This document shows positions 1 to 10,552 of a stretch of 64,000 nt of DNA, in pieces (position 1 is the first letter of the stretch; each line of letters begins with the position of its first letter). Origin of the DNA: Ectocarpus siliculosus (taxonomy: Eukaryota > Sar > Phaeophyceae > Ectocarpales > Ectocarpaceae). The notes under the pieces were generated by a model that ran no database searches, was not told where the DNA came from, and saw only the letters and a list, made by a program, of their open reading frames with translations. The stretch lies in assembly GCA_000310025.1 (NCBI GenBank), contig FN649740.1, positions 4,098,514-4,162,513 of the forward strand, read 5' to 3'. Both the position numbers and the translations under genes were made by a program.

Positions 1-60
1 CCCCCCGCGCCCTAAACGGTTTTTTTTTTCCGGGGGCCCCCCCCCCCCCCCCCCCGACGG
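1..60. other. Low-complexity edge, possible assembly artefact
   Basis: Runs of C, T and G (about 19 C in a row after T and G runs) at the very edge of the window. This looks like a gap-edge or low-quality stretch rather than biology. The first ADA2 exon in the window starts just after it. Confidence 0.4.
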
Positions 61-68
61 GTCTGCAG

Positions 69-3000
69 GTGAGCTCAAAGGAGATCCGCGGGCGCACGAT
101 CGCGGAGCTCGGAACCAACCCCCGCTACAGGTGTGTTTGTGCTGCTGTCCATTTGCAATACCTCTTTTTTGTGGGGGGGGGTACACCAGTGAAAATTAGA
201 ACTGTTGCTCTTGGCAAATTGTTCTGTTTTCGATTTTTTTTTTTTTAGGTGAATTGTGGTTGTGGCTATACCTGGCCGTCTTGGTGTTTGACGCCGTAAG
301 CACTCCCGCCGACCGCACCTCCGAACTACCCACCCAGAAGTGGGGAGGGAAGTGAGGAGGGGCACCAGTACACCGCGATCGCTCGTCTCGTTTCCGGACG
401 ATTTGTTGTTCCGCAAGGTTGTTTTCGGCGAGAAGCCACTATTCCCCGACGTCCAGAGGAACGCGCTTCAATCTCCAACCGATGAAGGCGGCGGGCTATT
501 GCTATGTTGTGCCTAAGCTACTGTGTGTCGCGTGTGTTTATTTCGTGACAAGCCTTCACACTTCACAGTGCACGATGACAACAGCAGCAACAACAGCACA
601 TCAGCCCCCCTCCCTACTCTCCCCACATCAGGCCAGTTGTTGTGGAGAAATTTTCCGATTTGGAATCCCGATATTACGCCTTTTTCATCCAAACCCCCAT
701 GAGGCCGCAGGAGTTCTGCGTACTTCGTTGGAAAAGCTCACAAAAGCGCTTTGGCAGTCAGTACTCGCCTCACAGAGACCCGTTTGCATTCAAACCTTCG
801 AGGCCGCGTAGAGCATTGCTGTGAACCTCTTCGAGCCAAGTTTGGGGAGCTGCGGTGCAGTGTGTGTTCACCATGCTTGGTAAAATAGGAATTCCAGTTT
901 GGAATTGCTGGACGATCAGGGTGGGAATTCCTCATGAATTCCCAACTGGAATTGGTTGGAATTCCAAATTGGGAATCGTGAATTTGCTTTCATATCATTG
1001 CATACTCTACGCACACTGCACTCTAGCTGCCCAAACTTTGCTCCGAGAAGCTCACAGTAGTGGAGTGCACAGCCTTATCGGTTAGATGGCAAGCAGGGGT
1101 CTGTGAGGCGAGGACGAACTTACAAAAGCGCTTTTGTGTTCTCTGCTTGCTGCCCAGTACGCAAACCTCCTACTTTTAGGGGGTGGTGGAGCATTATCTG
1201 CCGATCCCCCGGATTCCAAATCGGAACATTTCTCCATAACAACTGGCCTCAGACGAACAATAACAACAATAATAACAACAACAACAACAACAGAAAACAC
1301 TGTTCTCGCCCTTCCCTATCCCCACTTGCATCAGGTACGAGCCATCCTGGCAGGCCTTGGCGGAAAAGCAGCAGCAACGGAAGGAGGAGAGCGAAGAGGC
1401 CGCTGCCGCCGCCGCCGCTGCGAGCGCCAACGGTTTGGGCGCCGCCGCTGCCAAAGGAACTATTGGGGCCCCGAACGGCGTGGGAGGGGGAGCAGTGGGT
1501 TTTGCCTGCGCGGGGAATGGTGCGGTGGGTGGGGATGCTGCTGGTTCTGCTACTGGACAGAACCGATCCAACACGAAACAGAGGAGGCGCAGGGCGGACA
1601 AGGTGTGTGTTTCTATCATTTACTGTTGTGTGTTGTCTCTCTTGTGTGTCCTTCGTTTGTCGGCGGCGACCGGGCTGAAAATGGGAATCCCTGGTGAGAA
1701 GAAAGGGCAGCGGTTCGAGTCAGTGGGAAAAAAAATCTTCTTTTTTCTGGTTCGTGAGGTTCCCTGGCAGGCGTGTGTACAGTGCCCCCCCCGATGAAGT
1801 TCTTTCTACCTAGGCAAGTTTTGCCACGCACCCGTTGGACTGTCCAAGCGTGCAGTACTGCTCAGACCGTGTAATTTAGCAGGCCAACCGTGCCGATCCC
1901 AACTGCCTGTACCATGCCACCACTCGTATTTGGTTCTAAATCATCCAACCACCCATGGCCTTTCTGTTGGCCACGACTTTACCTCCTCGTCCTCCCCCTC
2001 GTCCTCCTCCTCGTCCTCCCCCTCCCCCTCCTCCTCCCCCTCCTCCTCCTCCTCCTCCTCCTCCTCCTCCTCCTCCTCCTCCTCGGCGAAGGTGAACAAG
2101 GCGAAGGAAGAGGAGAGGGAGATCCGCGAGTGGACGGAGAAGCTGCCCGGGGCGGACCTGTCGGTGTACGCTCCCCTCCGAGGAGACTTCGATCACGAGC
2201 ACGACGACACGGCCGAAGAGGTAAGAGCTATGTACTACATCATACTTCTTGTTGCCGTTGCTGTTGTTGTTACTGCTTTTGTTTTTGTTGTTGCTGTTGC
2301 CGCTGCTGTTGCTGTTGCTGTTGCAGTGTTATTGTTGTAGCCCAGACAGCGCATTTTTTTTAGTTTGGGCCGTCCTTCAGCGGCTGCATTCAGTGATCAA
2401 GCGCAAGACGGGAGATAGGTATTTTGTTGGTTGCTCGGCGATGATTAGAACCACAGTTGAGTCCTCACGTAGTGCTCTGAATTTTGTTATTTTTGAAAGT
2501 ATCCCGAACTCTTTGTCTGTGGATAATTGGAGATGAATCTGTCTTGATGCTGTATCGCAAGTGAATCGTCTTGAGTTGAGAGTTGAGCGAAACGCTCCGA
2601 TATTCTGTGAGGCGCCCAGAACTGAAGGTTCAGGTTGAGCTATTATAATAACAATTACCTCTATGAACGCATACCACAACGCGCGATCCGCCTTCGCACA
2701 TGCGCACGCGTAGCATAGCCTCCCCCTTGACACCCCCCCGCGGGGTCCCAGATCATGGCCTATAGAGCCATTCCGTGTTTTTAACCGCACTGAGACTGGC
2801 GTCTTTTTTATTTGTCAGCCGGTTAGCGCGGTCAACGCTAATATTGAGAAACATGCACACTTCGCAGCTGCTGGCCAACATGGAGTTCCGTCCGACGGAC
2901 CACGCTAGCGAGAAGCAGCTCAAGCTGGACGTGATCGCGGTGTACAACCACCGCCTCGACGAGAGGGAGAAGCGAAAGAAGTTCGTCATCGAGAACAACC

Positions 3001-6000
3001 TCCTCGACTACAAGAAGCCCCCCCCGGGGAGCAAGAAACGCGGCAGGGTGAGATGGATATGCGACGGCTGTGTGTGCCTGGTGTTACTCTTAGTTTATTT
3101 CTTTGTACATGTCTCTCTCCTATGGCAGCTCTCGCCGTCTCTCCCTCTCCCTCCTGCTTTGCCACTTTATTTCGATGCTCGTGGCTTCGGTCATCGTCAT
3201 GCTCTTCCTGTGTTTGTTCAGTGCATTGCCGGTCTTCAGGGTGTTGATGGAAACAATGTTTTTGGTACAGTGTCCCCGACCTGTGTGTTTGGATTCGTGT
3301 CAGCGTGTGCCAGTCGGTGTATTTCTTCCTGTTAGAGGTATCTCCTAGCATGCAGCGCGTTTTAACCGCCGGACTGAAGAAAAGTACGTCACTCCTTCCC
3401 CCCAAAGTTCATGCACGTGCTGTGCGTTGCTACATGTATCATACCATGGTTTTTGCTGACGTGTTCTGGTGGGAACCGACTATCTTCGTCGTGAACAGGA
3501 AGATCGCGAGCTGGTGGCGCGACTCCGGCCGTTCGCACGCTTCAGCAATGCCAAGGAGCACGACGAGCTGATCGACAACCTTATCGCGGCCAAGAAGATT
3601 CGGTAGGTGTACGGTTAAGGCGGAGAGGGTGCTGTCCGTCCTTTCGCTTTCGTTTGGTGGGAGGAGGAGGAGGGGGAGGGGGAGGGAGGGGACATTGGCG
3701 AGCGTTGCGGGTGACAGGTTGCAGCTGGGTTGGCCCTGTCGATGCTGTCGACGGCAGCGTTCTACAAGTAGTGTGAACGGAATGGTTTGTTCTCGTTTGA
3801 AGTGCCATCCCAAAGCTCTGGAAATGCTGTCGACGGCAGGTTATTGTGAGTGCAGATTGTTATGCGGGTAAACGGCGGTGTTATTTTGTGAGTGTAGGTT
3901 GTTGTGTTCGCCCTTTTCCTGTGCCATCCGATAGGTCAACTGCTTCTGTGCCAGGGGCAGCAGGAAAAAGACGATGCGGCCGGGTTGGACCATTAGTACA
4001 AGGTCCCACGCGAAGAACTTTTTTTCTACATACACGACTTCTTGTGTTTTTTCGTGATGTTTCTCCCTTGTGTTTTTTCGTGGTGTAGTCTGCTTTCGTG
4101 TCCGCCTTGTACATTGAAGGCCTCTGTTTTTTTCTCCGGTTTCATGCGTATGCTACAAGAACGCTCTCGTGTTCCTTCTTTTTGATAGAGTCAGCACTCA
4201 ACCAAATCCATTGGAACCCTGAATTTCGAAACTCTTGGGTGACGCGGCCTGCCTCTCACCGTTTCGTGGCACGTCATGAGAAGGTGTTTAACTGGTTCTG
4301 CCTCTCTTCTGTGTGTCGCTCGCTGCCTGCTTGCGTGCCTACCTGTCTTCTCTCTCTGCGTCTCGGTCTCTCTCTCTCTCTCTGCATCCTTCTGTCGGTG
4401 TGTTGTGGTAAACGTCGTCGCAGGGCTCGCATCGAGACTCTTCAGATGTACCGTCAGAATGGCATTACCACCATCGCCGAGGGGATAGAGTTTGACAAGG
4501 CCAGGCAGAGGCGTCAGGAGGAGGTGCGCTACTACAAATCATTTTCACACCTCGATTCCAAGGCTTCCACTCTCTCCTATTAGTCGATTCGAAGGCTTCC
4601 GCTCTCACTCCTTGTCAGGATGACGTTCTGCCTGACGCTGCCAGGCAGAGTGTTTTAGCAGCAGGAGGACTTGGCACACCCACCCCCACACACTCCCTTT
4701 GCGCTCCGTTGACTTTGTTCATTTGCATTCGAATTTGTGGATGACGTCTTGCATTGCGCGTGTTGTTTTTACAGCTGGCCTCTCAAAAGCACCGCGAGTC
4801 TGCCTCCTACCTGTACGACGGGCACGCCTCCGCTAAGGGGAGCACCGGCGACCGCAACCGGCGCTACAAGGACAGGAACAAGGTGGGGCGTTGACGCTGC
4901 CGTAGCGTAACGCTGCGACAGACGGTGCACATTGATGGAAGTATTGATTGGCTCTCTGTGTGTCTGTCTGTTTCTCTGTTGCTTGTCTTTGTCCGTACGT
5001 CTGTTTCTCTCTCTGTCTCGCTCTCCCTTCCATCTCTCCTTCTATCCCCCGCTCCATTGTTTGCTGCGTCTCTCTCTCTCTCTCCCTCTCTCTTTCTCGT
5101 CTGTCTCACATTTATCCCAACGGTACGCCCATGTAGGTATCCGTGTCTCTGCACGGTAGAGGCGATGACATGGTGGTACACAGCGGCATGACGAATGCTC
5201 CCCCCGATCTCACTCTTGAAATGTAACGCCTCTTGTTGCTACGACAGGGCGGCGGTATGTCGGACGGAAACGGGGACGACGGTCGAAACGGCAACAACCT
5301 CCTCGACGTCGAAGGGGCCCCGGGGGTGGAGTACCTATCCCCCGCCGAGCGCGCGCTATGCTCGCAGCTGCATCTTCTTCCAGGGTACTACCTCGTCATC
5401 AAGGTAATTAACTAACTCTTCCATGATGTAGGCCGCATTTCTCTGTCCTGCACGCTTCAGACGGACACTTGTCGATAGCCACATCAAGAACTACCTTGTA
5501 AACTGGCGCAATGGTTCTGCGTCCTAGTTATGCCACACGGTGGTAGTTGGCTCTTCATGGCGTCGTTTGCTCATTGTCTTTTGGCGTTGCTCGCGGGCTG
5601 TTGCCGCCTACCCTGTGTTCTTGCCTCCCGCCAACAATCGAAGGGGGCTCCAATTTAGGATTGAGTTATTGCTCGCGTAGCTTCAAACCGCACACGCGTC
5701 GTGTATGTTTTCCCTGTACTGGCCGGTCCTGTGCGTAAGTACCTCGTCGTGAGATTTTGGACTTCGGATCTGTGTTCCTCTTTGTCGTCTTCGATGTTCC
5801 TGTTTTACTTGGAATGTCACGTCTGCTCTGGTTGCTTTCATGTGTACCTCTCGTCTCTCGTCCCCACCGGTTCTTTCTTTGCATGCTGCCCCCCCCCATC
5901 CCCTGCTTGTCCTTGGTTTTTCAGAACGCCATGATTCAGGAGTGCGTGAAGTCCGGCTGTCTGAAGAAGAGCAACCTGGCCGGCCTCGCCACACTGGACA

Positions 6001-6778
6001 AGCCACGCCTAGATAAGGTATGTACATGTAGACAAGGTCGGTAGTACATTGTACACACCGAAGCCAAGGTGTCGCTTTTCGTCCCGTGCGCCCTGGTTGC
6101 GCCTCGTTGTTATGTTTCACCCCATTGTCAATTGCTGTCGCTCGCGCTTTCTGCTAAATTCCCACGGCCCGACTTGGACGTAGTTTTTGTTTGTAGATGC
6201 TGTTGTTGTGGCTGTGTTGGATTTTGTTTGGTTCGTGGCCTGTTGCTGTGGTTAGCCTCTACTCTACTGTACTTGGTCTCTATCCGTGCAAACTCGCTTG
6301 TTCACATCGTAGCGTAGGAGGGGGTGTAAGGGACACAGTATGGTATGGACATGAGAGCGACAATGACGATCGGTTTGTCCATGGCGTAACTAGTGCGTGG
6401 TTGTCGTGTGCAATACCGACGCTGTTCGTCGAAGTTGGGATGCCCAGTGTGCCGGGTGGGCTTTATCTTGGATGTTGCACCATGCGCTTCGTGTTTTCTC
6501 GTGCCCTCGCTGTCGTGACTGACTTACCATGGTACACGGGTGTTCCCACGGTGCTGGCTGGCCCCACGTATCGCCGTCTGCGGTAATTCGTTGGCAGCGA
6601 AATGGAATCAACCTCCGCCACACGAAATCCGCCTTTTCTTACACCCCCCGGTTTACTATTCCCGACTGGTCAGATGTACGACTTTTTCTCCACCTCTGGC
6701 TGGGTGACGGAGAAGCACCGAGACTTCGAGATCAGCGGTGCGGCCGCCAACGCCATTCCTGGCAGCCCCCCGGCTTGA
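69..6778 (+). CDS. ADA2: ADA2/TADA2 transcriptional adaptor, 3' ten exons (5' end outside window)
   Basis: Adaptor subunit of SAGA/ATAC-type complexes; in the family it links the GCN5 acetyltransferase to nucleosomes in the nucleus. Exons: 69-130, 1335-1602, 2092-2220, 2868-3047, 3499-3602, 4424-4523, 4775-4882, 5248-5403, 5925-6017, 6674-6778 (TGA). All junctions are GT-AG and phases agree. The joined product follows the known order: an Ala/Gly-rich linker, YAPLRGDFDHEHDDTAEEL (the ADA2 'ARGDF..E.DN.AE' motif), a basic helix with DVIAVYNHRLDEREKRKK, RLRPFARFSNAKEHDELI, RIETLQMYRQNGITT, then a C-terminal SWIRM domain (LSPAERALCSQLHLLPGYYL through YDFFSTSGWV). The ZZ finger and SANT domain should lie left of base 69. 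The first exon is assigned by phase only and is the least certain. The polypyrimidine tract before exon 2092 is an unusually long CTC repeat. Confidence 0.93.
631..1248. repeat. Foldback (long inverted-repeat) element in ADA2 intron
   Basis: The left part (631 to about 880) and the reverse complement of the right part (about 1000-1248) match over most of their length. Both ends carry GGCCAGTTGTTRTGGAGAAA and then TTCCGATTTGGAATCC. Inner matches include ACAAAAGCGCTTT, CGCCTCACAGA, CTGCGTACT/TTGCGTACT and AAGTTTGGG-AGCTG. The centre (889-977) is itself full of GGAATTCC palindromes. No protein is encoded. It is best read as a non-autonomous foldback or MITE-like element; no target-site duplication could be fixed by eye. 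Confidence 0.7.
1257..1291 (+). repeat. AAC/AAT microsatellite
   Basis: Short (AAC)n with AAT variants, directly right of the foldback element and upstream of the ADA2 exon at 1335. Confidence 0.8.
1983..2085 (+). repeat. CTC microsatellite serving as polypyrimidine tract
   Basis: About 100 bases of nearly pure CTC/CCT end just before the ADA2 acceptor (GGCGAAG then exon at 2092). The stretch has no AG, so the first AG after it is the acceptor that keeps ADA2 in phase. Frame translation gives only poly-Ser or poly-Leu, which is not believed to be coding. Confidence 0.75.
2248..2340 (+). repeat. GTT/GCT-rich imperfect triplet repeat
   Basis: Imperfect GTT, GCT and GCC triplets just after the donor of the ADA2 exon ending at 2220. 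Intronic. Confidence 0.6.
3743..3905 (+). repeat. Imperfect direct repeats in ADA2 intron
   Basis: ATGCTGTCGACGGCAG occurs twice (about 3743 and 3823). TTATTGTGAGTGCAG and TTATTTTGTGAGTGTAG follow about 30 bases apart. Local minisatellite-like duplication. Confidence 0.5.
4029..4087 (+). repeat. Two-copy minisatellite
   Basis: CTTGTGTTTTTTCGTGRTG is present twice in tandem at about 30-base spacing, inside an ADA2 intron. Confidence 0.6.
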
Positions 6779-9700
6779 GCGATATACGCCTTCCACCGCC
6801 GTGACGGACGGACATCACCGGCCGAACACGGCATATTGGGGCCATCTTTCTCAGGAGCTCACGAACGATTCTGTAAGGGGTCTAGCATGACTGTAGGTGA
6901 TCTGCGGTAGCGGCTGCTGCTCTTTCAGCAGGGGAGTTCTGGGTGCGGCGGCGTTGTTAGCGCTCGGCGGCGGTGGTTTCTCTTCCCGTTGCAGCAGCCC
7001 TCGGGTTGTGCGATATCACAGCGTAGACTTGGTATATGTCTTATCCTTTTGGTTTAGCCAACCAACGCCATCGCCGTCGGCGCTAGGTGGAGGGCAGTAG
7101 GTGGAGGCCATGCCGCGGCGTTACCAGGTACAACTTTTCTGCCAAGCCAAATGTTCCAGGGGCGTTAGCACAAGCCCCTCTCCACCGCGCAGCAGACCTT
7201 GTGGATGTTCTTCTTTTGTTTCGGATCAGGTTTCGACCGCAGCGTTGAGGCGTCAGCAGTAGCAGCAGCAGCAGCGGCAGCAGGGAGAGGTTGTTGCAAT
7301 TTTGATAGCCTTTGTGCCGGTGCATCGTGGTGTTTGATATTTTCTTTTGCGCTCCGCTTGCTTTGGCGGAGGCAGACAACGCCAAGAACCCCTTGCTTGA
7401 TCCTTGGACGTGTACTGGGTGAAGAACATTTAACGGCCGCGTGGCTTGACCTCGTCTAGTTATATCGGGGAGGGTGTATTAAATATCGCATGGAATAATA
7501 AAAAATTGGGAAGAGAACAAGAACCGTCATTATTTTTCGGCCGCTGCATCATCTACGAAAAGTTTGCCGGTTGTACCAATGTCATGCAGGGTAATCATAT
7601 TGTGTCGGGCTTCCTGGGGGCGGGGGCGGGGGCGGGGTAGATCAGTTTGTGTCTGGCGGCCGAGTCTGTCTGTGTTCGCTGCAGTTCTAATATGAAAGGA
7701 AGGAGTTTCAACCTATGGCACCGGGTACGCCCGGTAGTCGTGCACGCAGTAGCTCGAGCACAGAAATAGTAGTGGAAGTGCGGATTTTTGGAAAGTCTTC
7801 GGTGTGGTTGGCAGTTCGGCGTTTTAGTTCGGTCCCTTGTGGTGCCTCAGGCCGGTAGATACATGTCACCAGCGCGGTGCCATGTTATGTCTCAACACGA
7901 TAGTAGGTTTTCATGTTGTTGTGTTTGGTTGTGGATGGTGGTATGTACATTCCACGTCTCGATGTGGACAAAGAATGTGGCAAGTTGCCGCCGCCAGGGG
8001 TTCTTGTCCTTATCTGGTTCACAAGTTGTGAGAGCACTCGCTTGCGGTGTGTTTTTTTTGTGGACGATTCGCTCTTTCGTGAGATTTTTTTGTTGTTGTT
8101 GAAGGCGTTCCCCCTTGCTGACCTCGGAGTGGACAGAGCTGCTTCCCACCTGGTCGTTCTGATGGGTACGTCGGGGGCGTCTCAGTTAGTTGACTGCACG
8201 GCTTTGGTGCGCGCGTGCGCTTGTAGGGAGCGTTTGATGGTAGTATGCGGGTTGGTCTGCAATCGTGGGGAATCGAACGAGTAGGAATGAGCACCTGGTG
8301 TTTGATCCCGATTCTGTTGGTGGTTCGTGATTGGTTCGGTTGTCCGGTAAGCCCCCAAGTGTGCCAAGCGAAGTTCGTCGTATGTATGGTAGCAGCACGT
8401 GTCATCGCCCGGAACGCCCTAATGCGTACAAGGAAAGGGGGACGATTGTCGTCGTTGCTACGCAGGTGTAGTGTCTCATGGTAGACTACAATGGACGATG
8501 CCAGTGCTTTTTGATGCGCAATATTTCTCTGTTATTTTGTTAGGCTTGTCTGGGGGTCATGATAGGTGTAGTGCCAGGGACTTAGTTGAGGGGAAAATTC
8601 GAGAACCGTAGTAGTAGGTGGTCGTGCGCAACAAGGGTGCCGGTTTCACGGGAGATATGTTATGCGTAGTTGGCGTGTTGTGTGGTCAAAATGTTGGAGA
8701 AGAAGTGCCGTGGCAAAGGTATGTGAGTGAGCGGGGCGGACTGCTTGGAGAGATGCGTCCGTCACAGCCCAGTTCAATCAACTGTTGTTCCCGAAAGTAA
8801 ACCTTTTTGAGGCTTTTATGGGTTGTTGAGGGGTACGCCCTTTGATATCTTGAATGCTGGTAAGGAAGGCGTGATGAAGTACTAAGTATGAAGTCATGTC
8901 TGAAGAGTATGGTTTTGCCAGGCGCTATCACCAGCAATGTGTTAGTTTGCTATTTTATATTTAATTTCCTCTGTTCCCCTATTGTCTTATGGTGAAAATG
9001 GATGCGTGGCTCCGTTCATCGAAGGCTCCGTTCATCGAAGCACAACGAGAGAGGCACCTAATAACCTTAAACTGGAGTACATGAAACGATGAATATCTCA
9101 AACACAACATACAAAAAACATTCGGAAGTTGAGAGTGAACACTGGTGATGGCGAGTGTTACTGGGTGCCCCGACAGTCCCATATAGCTGGATATGCCTGT
9201 AGATTTGCCCCAACCTCAATCCAGCGTGGAAGCGGGCGGCGTCGTCGAGAGAGTCATGGACGTCAGCAAGAATATGGTTGCTCAAGTTCGGCATGTACCC
9301 GAGGCGGCAGTCGTCAAGGGCGCGTGTGTGGACGTTTTCATATTTCAGTGACGCCTGCTGAAGACCCTTGAACAATGTGTTGGGCCTTCTGGTACCCGGC
9401 GGGACTACGTTCAACACCTCATAAGTCGCGAGGTATGAATGAATATGAAATCATTCGTCGAACTTGGGTGGCTTCAACGACAAAATCTGGAGACACGATA
9501 CTACGATGGTACAGCTGACCATTGGGTGAATTGATCCGTGGCCGCGGAAGGCGTCCGCGACAGTTGGACCGGTACGTAGGAAGACCTGCGCAGAGACCGG
9601 GACGGTTTTACTCACGATGATGTGTACACCACTGACAAAAAACGGCATGTACCAGCTGTGTAACTGCCGCGAATGTGATTGGCGCGCTAGGGAGGGGCTG

Positions 9701-9863
9701 ACAGTCTTTTCGTATCGCGGAGCCCCCTACACTGCCCGAGAAGTGTGGAGCAGCAGCACAGCAACGTAGGTCTCTAATCTCTCACGGCGTCGACAGCAGC
9801 CGCAAGACAGGGATCACTCATTCTGCTGGCAAGCTGCACGCGTTGGGGGCAGATAGAAGGGCG
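6779..9863. other. Gene-free stretch after ADA2
   Basis: 3' flank of ADA2. I see only short open stretches without splice-consistent neighbours or family signatures, a few GCA/GCG-rich runs (about 7255-7280) and a short (GGGGCG)n run near 7617-7637. No gene is supported. Confidence 0.5.
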
Positions 9864-10552
9864 ATGAGCGGGTCCTTGGGACAGTACACGGGTGTGATTG
9901 CGGCGGTCGTGTGCGGCCTCGTTGCCGTTGCTGGTACTACAGCTGTCGCCCGCAAGTGGAAGAGTGGGGGCACCAAGAGACGCATGCTGGGGGTGAGCAA
10001 ACGGAGGTCTTGCAGGCGGGAATGGTGATGAGTAGCTGCTACATCACGCCCCGCATTGTGCGTACTAGTACAGCACTGGCGGCAACAGCAACGACGAGTT
10101 TATTCAGCGGTTGGATGCGGGGCAATTGCCCCGCCCCTTGTCAACCAAGCAACCAATATGACTGTCCGTGCTGTCTTCATCTTCTTGTACGTGCAGGTTT
10201 CCCGCCGCGTAATCCGTCGTAGCCCACGGCCACGGCTGCTTTGGAAAACAGCTTCAAAGAATACAGCTTGCACGTGTCTGCAATCCCTCTAGGAGACTGC
10301 TGTGAAATGATTGCTGCAACGATCGTTTTCGCGCGTCGTGGAGTGGATCACCCCCTACACTGACGTTAGTTCTACTTGCACATTGGTCACCATGCTGTTC
10401 CTGTCCTCCTGTGTTATCGCCGTAACTGGTTGCCTCAGAACATCGCTAGTGGTCGCGAATTTTTAGATGCGCTATCGGCAGAGGTGGCGGATTTGGAGGC
10501 TACAATTGCTCTGGCAGCCGAGGCTTCCGACCTCGACACTGCACGAAAAGAA
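9864..10552 (+). CDS. Possible small membrane-anchored protein (two exons seen)
   Basis: Not recognised. Exon 9864-9992 starts with ATG and encodes 43 residues: a short polar start, a hydrophobic helix (VIAAVVCGLVAVAGTTAVA) and a basic stop-transfer end (RKWKSGGTKRR), then a GTGAGC donor. Exon 10439-10552 follows a TTGCCTCAG acceptor and ends at GTAAGC; it is in the same phase and encodes an acidic, Ala-rich helix (residues 44-81) of the coiled-coil type. A single-pass signal anchor with a helical tail is the simplest reading. The 3' exon is unclear; an open stretch after the acceptor near 10808 is in phase but has no convincing composition. Evidence is splice phase and composition only. Confidence 0.35.

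Noticed and set aside
1890-2363. Plus and minus frames with poly-Leu, poly-Ser or poly-Gly
   Set aside because: Shadows of the CTC and GTT repeats around the ADA2 exon at 2092-2220; only that exon is in phase with its neighbours.
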